Source: Clostridium merdae (GTDB lineage Bacteria > Bacillota > Clostridia > Oscillospirales > Acutalibacteraceae). From it: a stretch of DNA of 64,000 nt. Below, piece after piece: positions 1-8,691 of this stretch. The number at the start of each line of letters is the position of its first letter. Positions within the stretch are counted from its first letter, which is position 1. The notes beneath the pieces are model-generated. The model saw only the letters and a program-made list of their open reading frames with translations, had not been told where the DNA came from and made no database searches. Location of the stretch: assembly GCF_900176635.1 (NCBI RefSeq), contig NZ_FXLN01000003.1:372001-436000 (forward strand), written 5' to 3'. Position numbers and translations under genes: made by a program.

Positions 1-839
1 GCTTGTGCCTGCGCGAGTAACGGCAAATCCGCCGTCACCACAGTGGCGATTTTTGTGTACCCGCCGGTGGTCTGTCGGTCTGCCATCAAAATAATAGGCT
101 GGCCGCTGCTAGGTACCTGAACCGCACCCATCACAATACCGTCAGACACAATATCTGCTCCTGCCTTATGGGCGATTTCCTCACCCTCCAAACGGTAGCC
201 CATTCGGTCGTTTGCGGGGGTGACGAGGTACTCTGTATTCAAAAAGCTGGCGATGCCATCTGCCGTAAACAAGTCATCCTGAGGGCCAAGCACAACCCGC
301 AGTGTAATTTGTGTGGAGAAATTCGGAATAAATTCCTCACTGGCGGCCCACACCTTTTCTTGCTCCGATGGCGCTTTGAGCGGTACCATATCATCCCGTT
401 TGAGCATACGTCCTTCAAAACCACCCATCTGTGCTTTCATGTTGGTGGATTTACTGCCCATAATTACGGGTACATCCAGCCCTCCGGCAAAAGCAATATA
501 AGCGCGGCACCCGCCCTGAATCATTGCAAAAGAGAGGCGGTCACCCTCTTTTACTGGGATTGTCTGCCACATGGGCACCGGCTGGTCGTTGAGCTTTGGC
601 TGCATTGCAGCGCCCGTTACCGCGATTCGTGTGCTGCACTGGAATTCCAGTATTGGGCCCATCAGGGTTGCCTCAAGCACGGCTTCCTCCTGCGGGTTGT
701 CTACCAAAATGTTAGCGGCACGATGGCTGTAGCTGTCCATTACGCCAGACACAGAAATACCCGACTGCAAAAATCCAAACCGGCCTGCATCCTGAACCGT
801 AGTAAGGGCACCCGGTGAAATCACTTTTACTGCGTTCAT
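1..839 (-). CDS. pxpC: 5-oxoprolinase subunit C (KipA family), 3' end outside window
   Basis: Biotin-carboxyltransferase-fold protein of the KipA/PxpC family. With PxpA and PxpB it forms the ATP-dependent 5-oxoprolinase that opens cytosolic pyroglutamate to glutamate. The reading frame begins MNAVKVISPG and contains the family stretches DRMGYRLEG, SDGIVMGAVQVPSSGQP and MADRQTTGGYTKIATV. It is still open at position 1, so about 280 residues are seen of a usual 310-340. The ATG overlaps the pxpB stop codon (ATGA), which indicates translational coupling. Family assignment is firm; 5-oxoprolinase activity rests on the presence of all three subunits in one operon. Confidence 0.93.
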   Translation of the reverse strand, partial: MNAVKVISPGALTTVQDAGRFGFLQSGISVSGVMDSYSHRAANILVDNPQEEAVLEATLMGPILEFQCSTRIAVTGAAMQPKLNDQPVPMWQTIPVKEGDRLSFAMIQGGCRAYIAFAGGLDVPVIMGSKSTNMKAQMGGFEGRMLKRDDMVPLKAPSEQEKVWAASEEFIPNFSTQITLRVVLGPQDDLFTADGIASFLNTEYLVTPANDRMGYRLEGEEIAHKAGADIVSDGIVMGAVQVPSSGQPIILMADRQTTGGYTKIATVVTADLPLLAQAQ

Positions 840-1576
840 GCTTTCGCCTCCTTTTTGGGGTACAGGCGATACTGGTACTTGCCCTCTGCCACCTGCTGCT
901 CTATCTCACCATATTCCTGTTCACTAACGGGAACAAATTTCAGGTAATCTCCGGTACGGTACAAAATGGGAGGATTGCGCTGTGGGTCATACAACAGCAC
1001 CGGTGTACGGCCAATCAGCTGCCAGCCGCCGGGGCTAGCGAGCGGGTAAATGCCTGTTTGCTGCCCGGCAATTCCTACCGAGCCGCTGTTAATTTTAGTA
1101 CGTGGTGTTTTCAGGCGAGGGGTTGCGATTCGCTCATCCATACCGCCCAAATAGGGGAAGCCCGGGGCAAAGCCCAGCATGTAAATCAAATACTCCCGTG
1201 AGGAATGAATGCGAATCACTTCGTCGCGGCTCAGCCCGCTGTGTTGGCATACAAAATCCAAATCGGGGCCGTATTCTCCGCCATACAATGTTGGAATCTC
1301 CATCACATTTGGCTTTGGCAGCTCCATTTTTTCTAGGCTGCCCTCCAGCTTTTGCAGTGCTTCCAGCATTTTGCCGTATGGCACGGTAAGTGGGTCGTAC
1401 TGCACCAAAAGGGAACGGTAGGTAGGTGTTAGAGATACTACACCCGGAAGCTCCGCTTTTTCTATTGCCAAATACATTCCTCGAACCCGTTCATTAATCT
1501 GCGGGGAGATTTCATTGCCGAATTCCACGACTAGTGCGGAATCCCCCGCGATGAGATACTTCGTCTGCGAATACAT
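836..1576 (-). CDS. pxpB: 5-oxoprolinase subunit B (KipI family)
   Basis: 246-residue KipI/PxpB-type carboxyltransferase-domain protein, the partner of PxpC. It shows the family signatures FAPGFPYLGGMDERI and GSVGIAGQQTGIYP followed by SPGGWQLIGRTP. The open frame extends upstream, but I take the internal ATG (protein starts MYSQTKYLIAG) because an AGGAGG site lies about 8 bases before it and the upstream extension is Cys/Arg-rich and overlaps the permease gene. It lies 17 bases after the permease gene and overlaps pxpC by four bases. In Bacillus the homologous KipI also inhibits a sporulation kinase; nothing here speaks for or against that second role. Confidence 0.93.
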   Translation of the reverse strand: MYSQTKYLIAGDSALVVEFGNEISPQINERVRGMYLAIEKAELPGVVSLTPTYRSLLVQYDPLTVPYGKMLEALQKLEGSLEKMELPKPNVMEIPTLYGGEYGPDLDFVCQHSGLSRDEVIRIHSSREYLIYMLGFAPGFPYLGGMDERIATPRLKTPRTKINSGSVGIAGQQTGIYPLASPGGWQLIGRTPVLLYDPQRNPPILYRTGDYLKFVPVSEQEYGEIEQQVAEGKYQYRLYPKKEAKA

Positions 1577-1593
1577 AAAAATCCTCCTGACGA

Positions 1594-2793
1594 TTAAAAT
1601 AAGCTGCCCAGTCCAACAACAGCGAAGTATGCAAATAGAATTGCAGATACAATGCCGGTCACGGTGAGCCAAATGGGATGATGGTACTCTTCGCCAACAA
1701 TGTCTTTACGGTAAGCAGCAACCAAGCTGATGACCAATGCGAGCGGGAGAACCAGTGCGTTTAAGGCACCTGCAATAATCAGCAGAGTAGCCGGCTTGCC
1801 GAGCAGCAGCATAATCAGCATGGAGCAAGTAATAAACGCAATGGTTACTGCCTTATTGTGATTCGCGACTGTTTTGCTCAGCGATTTTACAAACGAAAGA
1901 GAGGTATACGATGCACCGATAATCGAGGTGATACCGGCAAAGAACAGCAGCAGACCGAAGAGACGGTAGCAGAACTCACCGCCGCCCTGCAAGAATGCAT
2001 CGGCTGCCGGATTGGTTGGGTCGAGAGATACACCCTTTGTTACAACGCCAAGCACCAGCAGGAAAAGGAAGAACCGGCTGAATGCCGCAATTCCCAGTCC
2101 GCCGCAGGCACTGTTTACAATCCGCTTTTCATTCTCAATACCTACCACACCGCCATCAATGAGTCGGTGTGCACCAGAGAAGGTAATATAACCGCCAACT
2201 GTGCCGCCAACCAAAGTAAGAATGGAGGGGAACAAAGCCGGTACACCCGTGCTGGGTGCAAAGGTTTCTTTCAGTGCCATACCAACGGGAGGCTGAACGA
2301 TAATCATTACAACCAGAATGATTATAATCTTCAGAACGCTTAGAATCTTTGCAATATTATCAACTGCAAGCTGCGCATTTTTTACGGAAAAAACGATGAT
2401 GGCGATAATGCCTGCGATTATGTAACCAGCACGCAAATCTAAGCCAGCCATTGCATTGAGGCCAAGTGCCGCACCGCCAACGTTACCGATGTTAAACACC
2501 AGACCGCCTGCAAATACCAACAAGGCTAGAAAATAGCCAAGACCCGGGAGCAGCTTGTTCGCTACATCCTGTGCGCGCATGTTTGAAACGCACAGTACAC
2601 GCCACACATTAATTTGAACGATGATAGATAACAACAGCGATGCAACTATGACAAATCCGAAGCTCCCGTGAAAATCGTTGACAAATTTCGCGGTTTGCGT
2701 TAAAAATCCCGGCCCCATGGCCGATGCCGCCATTAAGAACACGCCGCCAATGGCCTGACTGCGTTTGCTTTTGGTTTTGGTTTCCGCTTCCAT
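1594..2793 (-). CDS. NRAMP-related permease of the pxp operon (YcsG-like)
   Basis: 399-residue membrane protein with about 11 hydrophobic segments, related to NRAMP divalent-metal transporters. The metal-binding DPGN motif of helix 1 is replaced by MGPGFLTQ, and I do not see the Met-Pro-His type motif of helix 6 (the region reads TFSGAHRLIDGG). A metal substrate is therefore unlikely. Bacillus subtilis carries a similar gene (ycsG) between the pxpA and pxpB/C homologues, the same order as here, so uptake of 5-oxoproline or a related acid is the natural inference. The start has an AGGAGG site. It sits 24 bases downstream of pxpA in the same operon. Confidence 0.8.
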   Translation of the reverse strand: MEAETKTKSKRSQAIGGVFLMAASAMGPGFLTQTAKFVNDFHGSFGFVIVASLLLSIIVQINVWRVLCVSNMRAQDVANKLLPGLGYFLALLVFAGGLVFNIGNVGGAALGLNAMAGLDLRAGYIIAGIIAIIVFSVKNAQLAVDNIAKILSVLKIIIILVVMIIVQPPVGMALKETFAPSTGVPALFPSILTLVGGTVGGYITFSGAHRLIDGGVVGIENEKRIVNSACGGLGIAAFSRFFLFLLVLGVVTKGVSLDPTNPAADAFLQGGGEFCYRLFGLLLFFAGITSIIGASYTSLSFVKSLSKTVANHNKAVTIAFITCSMLIMLLLGKPATLLIIAGALNALVLPLALVISLVAAYRKDIVGEEYHHPIWLTVTGIVSAILFAYFAVVGLGSLF

Positions 2794-2817
2794 TACTAGT
2801 CCTCCTAAACCCCTTTA

Positions 2818-3588
2818 TTACTTTGTACAGGCACGCAGGTCGGCAATTTCAACGCCCTCTTTGGTCAGGCTTTCACGAATGTGTTTTACAAACTCAACCG
2901 CCTCTGCATTGTCGCCGTGTACACAAATGGACTGCGGTTTCAGTGAAATCTGCTCACCTGTGATTGCTGTTACCACATTGTCCTTCACCATGCCAACAAT
3001 GCGCCGCACGCATTCGTCTACATCGTGAATCACCGCACCGGGGGTTCCTCTGGCCACAAGGCTGCCGTCTGCATTGTAGGCACGGTCTGCAAATACTTCA
3101 CTGGCACAGGTAAGCCCTACCTGCTGTGCTGCCTCAAGCATTTTACTGCCGGAGAGCCCTAAGAAAATCAACTTCGGGTCTACCTCATAGACTGCTTCTG
3201 CCAGCGCCATAGCCAGCTTCATATCTTTTGCGGCCATATTGTAGAGCGCGCCATGCGGCTTTACATGTGCAAGCTCCACCCCACTCGAAACGCAAAACGC
3301 ATTGAGGGCGCCAATCTGGTATTTCATGTAAGCCTTTGCCTCCGCAGGGGTTATGTTCATGTTTCGGCGCCCAAAGCCCATTAAATCTGGGAAGCCGGGG
3401 TGAGCACCCACGCTTACACCTTTTTCTTTTGCCATATGTACTGTTTTTTCCATTACACAAGGGTCACCGGCATGAAAACCGCACCCTACATTTGCGGAAG
3501 AGATATAGGCAATTACCTCTTCGTCACGGCCGATGGTATACGCGCCAAAGCTTTCTCCCAAATCGCAGTTTAAATCAATTCTGCTCAT
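2818..3588 (-). CDS. pxpA: 5-oxoprolinase subunit A (LamB/YcsF family)
   Basis: 256-residue LamB/YcsF protein, the third 5-oxoprolinase subunit. Diagnostic stretches are LNCDLGESFG at the N-terminus, SANVGCGFHAGDP, GAHPGFPDLMGFGRR and AHVKPHGALYN. The start is the ATG giving MSRIDLNCDL, preceded by AAAGGAG; the frame also allows an in-frame start seven codons earlier, which I reject. It is the first gene of the operon pxpA-permease-pxpB-pxpC and lies directly downstream of a sigma-54 promoter about 60 bases before its start. Confidence 0.94.
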   Translation of the reverse strand: MSRIDLNCDLGESFGAYTIGRDEEVIAYISSANVGCGFHAGDPCVMEKTVHMAKEKGVSVGAHPGFPDLMGFGRRNMNITPAEAKAYMKYQIGALNAFCVSSGVELAHVKPHGALYNMAAKDMKLAMALAEAVYEVDPKLIFLGLSGSKMLEAAQQVGLTCASEVFADRAYNADGSLVARGTPGAVIHDVDECVRRIVGMVKDNVVTAITGEQISLKPQSICVHGDNAEAVEFVKHIRESLTKEGVEIADLRACTK

Positions 3589-3644
3589 TTTCCTTTTCTC
3601 CTTTTCCAATTTGATGTGATAAGAACATCTGCCGCTAAAGTGTT

Positions 3645-3662
3645 AAAGCAATCTGCGTGCCA
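3645..3662 (-). promoter_or_regulatory. sigma-54 (-24/-12) promoter of the pxp operon
   Basis: On the minus strand the sequence reads TGGCAC, five bases, TTGCTTT, a near-perfect match to the RpoN consensus with correct spacing between the GG and GC elements. It lies about 60 bases upstream of pxpA. Transcription from it would need an AAA+ activator; the adjacent NtrC-type regulator and the palindrome at 3761-3791 are the obvious partners. Confidence 0.82.
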
Positions 3663-3720
3663 ACCTGTTACTTTGCGTATTTTCCTGTATTTCTTTACTA
3701 ATTCGTTATTGATTTAATAG

Positions 3721-3755
3721 GCAAAACAAAAAAGACCGTGCGAAACCGCACGGTC
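3721..3755 (-). terminator. Rho-independent terminator after the NtrC-type regulator
   Basis: Perfect 9-bp stem GACCGTGCG/CGCACGGTC with a 4-base loop, followed on the minus strand by TTTTTTGTTTTG. It ends the symporter-kinase-regulator transcript before the pxp promoter. Confidence 0.85.
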
Positions 3756-3760
3756 AACCT

Positions 3761-3791
3761 GTTCAAATTCGCACAGTGTGCGAATTTGAAC
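3761..3791. promoter_or_regulatory. Perfect 31-bp palindrome, candidate upstream activator site
   Basis: Two 15-base arms, perfectly complementary, around a single central G at 3776; the core reads TTCGCACA-G-TGTGCGAA. The centre lies about 115 bases upstream of the sigma-54 promoter of pxpA, a usual place for binding of NtrC-type activators. It has no following T-run, so it does not look like a second terminator. That the regulator at 3859-5220 binds it is inference. Confidence 0.65.
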
Positions 3792-3858
3792 CATTGCTTT
3801 ATTGCTTTCAAAATGCCTAAAATTCTTAGATTTTTTAAATAATATGATTAAGAATAAG

Positions 3859-5220
3859 CTATTGCTCCAACCGGCGGCGCAGGGAGAAACGGCTGTACCC
3901 CAACAGCTTTGCCGCCTGCGAATAATTATCCCCGGTTCGCTTGAGTGCTTTTTCGATATAAGCCAGCTCCAGCCGCTCCAGCTCCTTCTGTAAATCAATT
4001 GGTTGGCTTAAATCTTGCATTGGCCAGCACTCCCCGCAGGAGGGCAACGGTGCCTGCAATGAACCGCTTTCCTCCAATAGCTGCCCGGTATGCTCCAGTA
4101 CATCCCCATTGCAAAACAGCACGGCACGCTCGAGCACATTGCGAAGCTCACGCACATTCCCCTTCCAGGAATAGCCCATCAGCGTTTGCAAAAAGGCAGG
4201 TGAAATTTGCCGAATATTTTTCCCAAGCTTCTGGTTGAAAAAATCGAGGTAATAGTGGCACAGCGGTTCTATATCCTCCGGTCTTTCCCGCAGTGGTGCC
4301 AAATAAAGCTGAACCACATTGAGCCGAAAAAACAGGTCTGCACGAAATGCCTTTTCTTCAATGGCTTGTTCAAGCGGACGATTGGTTGCGGCAATCACCC
4401 GAACATTTACCTCTACATCACTCAAACCACCTACACGGCGAAATTTTCGATCCTCTAAAAAGGTAAGGAGCTTTGCCTGCATTGCCAATGGCATATCCCC
4501 GATTTCATCCAGAAACACGGTTCCCTCGTTTGCAAGCTCAAACAACCCTTTTTTTCGAGCTAAGGCTCCGGTAAAGGCGCCTTTCTCGTGCCCAAACAAT
4601 TCACTTTCAAACAAATTTTCTGGAACGGCACTGCAATTAATTTTCACCAGCGGAAAATTACGGCGGGCGCTTTTTTGGTGAATCTGCGCCACGACTACAC
4701 CCTTGCCGCTCCCGGTTTCGCCGCGCACCAAAAGGTCTACATTATCTTGTTTGCCGAGTAGCTCCACCTGCTTTTTCATCTGCTGCATTTGCGGGCTGAT
4801 TCCAATGAAATCCGGCGGCTCTCCGGCGGAGAGCAACTCGAGCTTGCGGCGGCTTTTCAGCTGCTCTAATGCACGGCGAATCACAATGTCTATGGCGTCA
4901 ATATCAAAGGGCTTTTGTACATAATCGTAAGCACCGCGCCGAATTGCCTGCACGGCCTGCGAAATGGAGCTATACGCTGTCATAATAATAATTTGAATGT
5001 CTTCATCCAGCTTTTTAATCGCTTCAATGTATTCAATCCCCAGTACATTACCCAGGCGATTGTCTAGCATTACCACATCCGGCCGGAACTGCTCTGCCAG
5101 CTGCAAGCCCTCTTCTATACTGCCGGCCTCCTGCGTATTGTACCCAAGGTCTGTTAGCCCCTCCCGCAGGGATATGCGAATGAGGTATTCATCATCTATA
5201 ATTAAAATTTTGCTTTGCAT
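3859..5220 (-). CDS. NtrC-type sigma-54-dependent response regulator
   Basis: 453-residue activator with three domains: receiver (about 1-120, phospho-acceptor Asp53 in VVMLDNRLG, Lys in VQKPFD), AAA+ ATPase (about 140-370; Walker A RGETGSGKG, the sigma-54 contact loop GAFTGA, Walker B VFLDEIGDMP) and a C-terminal Fis-type helix-turn-helix (SQAAKLLGYSRFSLRRRLEQ). It is the third gene of an operon with a symporter and a histidine kinase, and it faces a sigma-54 promoter with a palindromic site. It most likely activates pxpA and perhaps the symporter. The partner kinase is the upstream gene. Confidence 0.93.
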   Translation of the reverse strand: MQSKILIIDDEYLIRISLREGLTDLGYNTQEAGSIEEGLQLAEQFRPDVVMLDNRLGNVLGIEYIEAIKKLDEDIQIIIMTAYSSISQAVQAIRRGAYDYVQKPFDIDAIDIVIRRALEQLKSRRKLELLSAGEPPDFIGISPQMQQMKKQVELLGKQDNVDLLVRGETGSGKGVVVAQIHQKSARRNFPLVKINCSAVPENLFESELFGHEKGAFTGALARKKGLFELANEGTVFLDEIGDMPLAMQAKLLTFLEDRKFRRVGGLSDVEVNVRVIAATNRPLEQAIEEKAFRADLFFRLNVVQLYLAPLRERPEDIEPLCHYYLDFFNQKLGKNIRQISPAFLQTLMGYSWKGNVRELRNVLERAVLFCNGDVLEHTGQLLEESGSLQAPLPSCGECWPMQDLSQPIDLQKELERLELAYIEKALKRTGDNYSQAAKLLGYSRFSLRRRLEQ

Positions 5221-5244
5221 GGGTTGTTACTTCCTCTCTTTGGG

Positions 5245-6861
5245 CTACCTGCGAAAGGTGATCTTTGCCTTTGTGCCTTGGCCGGGAATGCTGATGATCT
5301 CAAAAGCGGCATCGTTCTGCCGAAGAAGCCGAGACACAATGGAGAGCCCCATCCCGCCGTCACGGTTATTGTCTAGCTGAAATCCAGAGGATATACCCGG
5401 CCCATCATCAATGACCCACAGGTTGACCAATTCACCCTGTATTTCGGTCTTCATTTCAATTTCTCCCCCGTTTTTCATTGCCTTAATGCTGTTGTTTATC
5501 AGGTTTATCAGCACCTGCTTCATCGCGCTCTTATCCGCATATAAAACAACGTCTTTGGGTGACTCACACCGCAAAACGATATGGCTGTTCTCCGCAATTT
5601 TGGAGTAGAGCAGTAATATTTCTTCGAACAATTCTTCAATTGGGAGCAAATCCTTTTTCAGTTCTCTTTTCCTGCCCAGACTGCATAAATTTTCTACCAG
5701 CAGGTTAATGCGGTCTACTTCGCCTACAATGGTTTCGCACAGAACCCGGTCGTTCTCCTGCGTTACATGGCGCTCTACCACCTGCACCCCTACGCGTATT
5801 CCTGCCAATGGGTTTCGTATTTCATGAGCAAGCTCTGCGGCAAGCTTGCCCGTATAGATGAGCCTTTCATCCTGCACCGCCTGCTCTTCCATCCTCTTTC
5901 GGTAGGTAATATCGTCCACCGTGCAGAGTACCCCCCACGAATTCTGGCCTTCATCCATAAGCCGCCAAACACCCAGCTCTACATCCAGCCGTCGGTTTTC
6001 TTCGTCCGTTAGCTGAATGGGGTCGTAGAACACCTTCTGGCTGTCCAGCGATTCCTCCAAAATAGCAGAAAGAGTCTTGCCATCCTTTTGGAACTCCTCT
6101 TTCGCCAGCAAATTTTGTGCTCGGCTGTTGCTCAGCAAAATATTTCGGTGCTGGTCATACGCAATAACGGCAAGTGGCAAATTCTCCACAATGGTTTGGG
6201 TCAGCTTTTTCTCCCGCCGTAAATCTGCCATATAGCGCTGAAGATTCCCCAGCATCCCTTGGAATGCACGGGCAAGCTGCCCCAGCTCATCGCCACGGTT
6301 GGTAAATTCCACATCCACATCCCACAGCTCCTGCGGCTGCTCGCTTATCGTGCGGCAGGCATAGCTTAGCCTGCGGATGGGAGTCGAGATATTATCAGCA
6401 ATTAAAATACTGGCTTGCAGCACCAAAATGAGCTGCGCTATGATTGCTAAAACAGTATATTTTTGTTCATGTAGCAATTCGCTGTCGAAAAGCTGCTGGT
6501 CAATCATATATGTGATGCTCCAGCCAAGGCGGTTATGCTTGCTCGAGTATAACACAGCACCCGTGCCTGCCTTTGCCCCGCCAATATAGTTGCCGTGCTG
6601 GTCCTCCAGCAAAATGTGAATGGGCGGCAGGTCTTTGTACTTTTCCCGAAGGCGGCTCTCCTGCCCCAAGCGCACGGAAGAATCAATATCAAACTCAATA
6701 AAAGAGATACTGCTCTCCGCCAGCCTTTGTTCCTTTGCTAGCTTTGTGCTTCGGCTTGTATCGTACAAAATCACACCAAAGAGAGCCGTAGAAAGCACAC
6801 CCAAGAGGAGAAACGGAATCAATATTTTACGTTCAATATCAAAGATTGGCTTTCGAAGCAT
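5245..6861 (-). CDS. Membrane sensor histidine kinase (NtrB-like output)
   Basis: 538 residues from the chosen ATG (MLRKPIFDIERK). Order: transmembrane segment near residues 12-32, a short extracytoplasmic region, a second membrane segment (ILVLQASILIADNI), a HAMP-like linker, a PAS-like domain (IVENLPLAVIAYD), then DHp/ATPase domains with H-box AELAHEIRNPLAG, N-box INLINNSIKAM, DDGPGI and GGMGLSI. The start lies inside the last codons of the symporter gene (23-base overlap), a coupling that suggests transporter and sensor are made together. It lies 24 bases upstream of its probable partner regulator. The true stimulus is unknown; 5-oxoproline or a related solute is an inference from context. 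Confidence 0.9.
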   Translation of the reverse strand: MLRKPIFDIERKILIPFLLLGVLSTALFGVILYDTSRSTKLAKEQRLAESSISFIEFDIDSSVRLGQESRLREKYKDLPPIHILLEDQHGNYIGGAKAGTGAVLYSSKHNRLGWSITYMIDQQLFDSELLHEQKYTVLAIIAQLILVLQASILIADNISTPIRRLSYACRTISEQPQELWDVDVEFTNRGDELGQLARAFQGMLGNLQRYMADLRREKKLTQTIVENLPLAVIAYDQHRNILLSNSRAQNLLAKEEFQKDGKTLSAILEESLDSQKVFYDPIQLTDEENRRLDVELGVWRLMDEGQNSWGVLCTVDDITYRKRMEEQAVQDERLIYTGKLAAELAHEIRNPLAGIRVGVQVVERHVTQENDRVLCETIVGEVDRINLLVENLCSLGRKRELKKDLLPIEELFEEILLLYSKIAENSHIVLRCESPKDVVLYADKSAMKQVLINLINNSIKAMKNGGEIEMKTEIQGELVNLWVIDDGPGISSGFQLDNNRDGGMGLSIVSRLLRQNDAAFEIISIPGQGTKAKITFRR

Positions 6862-8326
6862 CTGCCTCTCCCCCTTTCCACGTAATACGAGATACAAGGA
6901 AAAAGCCCAGTGAAGACAAAACCGTTCCCGGGAATGCCGGGTGTACCGGTAAAACCTGACGGTAATAGAGAGGGTAAAATGCTGCAATTGCAGCTAAGCC
7001 CACGAGCAGCGCTGCCCAAGCCCCCTCCCGTGTTGCCTTGCGGTATAAAAATGCGCCGTACAGTGTGGGGAAAAAGATGACACCGAAAATCCCCCAAATA
7101 TCTCCCCCGTAGGAGAGCAGGCTGGCAGGAGGGTGTGTAGAAAACAGCAGTGATAAGGTTCCGCCCAGCAGCACCCCAAGGCGTGTAAGTAGTATGGTGG
7201 TATATTCCCTTGGTGGTTTTGGGCACAAGGGTCGAATCACATCGTAAGCAAAAGAGGTTGAAAATAGCAATAGCTGCGAGTTTGCCGTTGAAACACATGC
7301 CCCAAGCACTGCAAATAAAAAGAAAGTATTAAGGGGTGTAAAAAGACTGTCGTTGAGTATATATACAACAATGTCATCTGCATTAGCAACCTCTGGCAGT
7401 GATGGGAACAGCACACGCATTCCCAAGCCAATGGTCAGTAAGAAAAAATAGAAGAGCGCAAGGTAGCACAACGCACTTTTTACCGTTTTACGTGCCGTGG
7501 GCTTGTCCTTTGCCGAAAGCATTCGCACCATATACTGCGGATTGCTGGCAAGCCCCAGCCCCCAGCCAAAGAACATGGTCGTACTCATTCGGGGAGTAAA
7601 GCGTTCTCCATCAAACAGCTGGAATAAATCACCCGGCTCGTTTGCCGCGGTACTGCCGCTGTGGGCAAAGCCCGAAATTTCACCGGCTTTATGAAAAAGC
7701 TCTAGCATGCCGCCGGATTTATCTACTACCAGATAATATACGCAGACCGTGCCTGCCGTAAGCAAAAGAACATGAGCCACATCGATTCGGGTTACCGCAC
7801 GGTAGCCGCCAAAGGTGGAGTACAAAATAAAAAGATAAATCATTAAGGTTGCCACATGGTAGGGAATATGAAAAAGACCGGCTGCTACAAGACCAAACCC
7901 TTTAATATGTATGATGATATACAGCGTATAAGTGACCATCATCACCAGCGCAAAAAAGAACTGAAGCCACTTGGAGCCATATTTTTTGCCAATCAGCTCC
8001 GGAATGGTTAATACATCGTATTCATACAATCGGTCACTGATTTTGTACAAAAGGAACGCCCCAAAAAACCATGGGACAACGGAATACAACAGCGGTGCCA
8101 AGCCGCTTTCAAACACATTGCCCGTAAACCCCAGTACCGTGGCGGCAGAAACCCATGTTCCAATAAACGTAAGCGTTGTGCGAAAGAGGCTAAGCTTCCG
8201 ATTCCCCAAGTAGAAATGTCGCAGTGTATCTTTTTGCTGCGTTCTGCTTTTCCCCACAATTAATAGAATAATGGAATAAAAGGCAAAACTCACCAGAAAC
8301 AGTATTTCTTTATCCCAAATCACCAC
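6839..8326 (-). CDS. Sodium:solute symporter (SSS family)
   Basis: About 495-residue integral membrane protein with some 13 hydrophobic helices and SSS-family stretches such as YLGNRKLSLF, FIGTWVSAATVLGF and STFGGYRAVTRIDVAH. I place the start at a GTG (position 8326) preceded by AAAGGGG; an in-frame ATG 32 codons upstream gives an AT-rich leader without a ribosome site. It is the first gene of the symporter-kinase-regulator operon. A transporter beside a two-component pair recalls CbrA-type systems, where a symporter domain is fused to the kinase; here they are separate proteins. Substrate unknown; an organic acid or amino-acid derivative is likely. Confidence 0.85.
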   Translation of the reverse strand: MVIWDKEILFLVSFAFYSIILLIVGKSRTQQKDTLRHFYLGNRKLSLFRTTLTFIGTWVSAATVLGFTGNVFESGLAPLLYSVVPWFFGAFLLYKISDRLYEYDVLTIPELIGKKYGSKWLQFFFALVMMVTYTLYIIIHIKGFGLVAAGLFHIPYHVATLMIYLFILYSTFGGYRAVTRIDVAHVLLLTAGTVCVYYLVVDKSGGMLELFHKAGEISGFAHSGSTAANEPGDLFQLFDGERFTPRMSTTMFFGWGLGLASNPQYMVRMLSAKDKPTARKTVKSALCYLALFYFFLLTIGLGMRVLFPSLPEVANADDIVVYILNDSLFTPLNTFFLFAVLGACVSTANSQLLLFSTSFAYDVIRPLCPKPPREYTTILLTRLGVLLGGTLSLLFSTHPPASLLSYGGDIWGIFGVIFFPTLYGAFLYRKATREGAWAALLVGLAAIAAFYPLYYRQVLPVHPAFPGTVLSSLGFFLVSRITWKGGEADASKANL

Positions 8327-8445
8327 TTTTGTCCCCTTTGCTCTTGTTTTCCCTTTATTGCTGTATTCCAAGCCATTAATATAAGATAATAAAATGATTA
8401 ATTTAAAACAAAAAACAAACATAGTAAAGGCGTTAACATGGCTTT

Positions 8446-8473
8446 ATATTAGCACACCGAGTGAAAAAAGCAA
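8446..8473 (-). promoter_or_regulatory. Candidate sigma-A promoter for the symporter operon
   Basis: On the minus strand: TTGCTT, 16 bases, TAATAT preceded by TGC (extended -10). It lies about 120 bases before the symporter start. No sigma-54 motif was found in this 365-base gap. Confidence 0.45.
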
Positions 8474-8593
8474 TGTAAAATTCATTTAACTATATAAAAA
8501 AGGGAACTGCTTTTGCAAGCAAAACAGCTTGGCAATGAGCTTCCTCGCTTTTATAAAAATAAGAAACAATCCCGAAGTTATACCAGAAGAGAA

Positions 8594-8621
8594 TTGACTT
8601 CTTTTCAAACTAATGTATAAT
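8594..8621 (+). promoter_or_regulatory. Sigma-A promoter of rpoN
   Basis: TTGACT, 16 bases, TATAAT, about 70 bases upstream of the rpoN start codon. Confidence 0.65.
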
Positions 8622-8691
8622 AAAATAGCAAAAATAAATGCTAGAATCAGTCGAATTTTGTAAATATAAACAAGGAAAGGGGGAACGGTTT

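Noticed and set aside
1594..2793. Manganese/iron transporter call for the NRAMP-like gene
   Set aside because: The metal-coordinating DPGN motif is absent and the pxp operon context points to an organic substrate.
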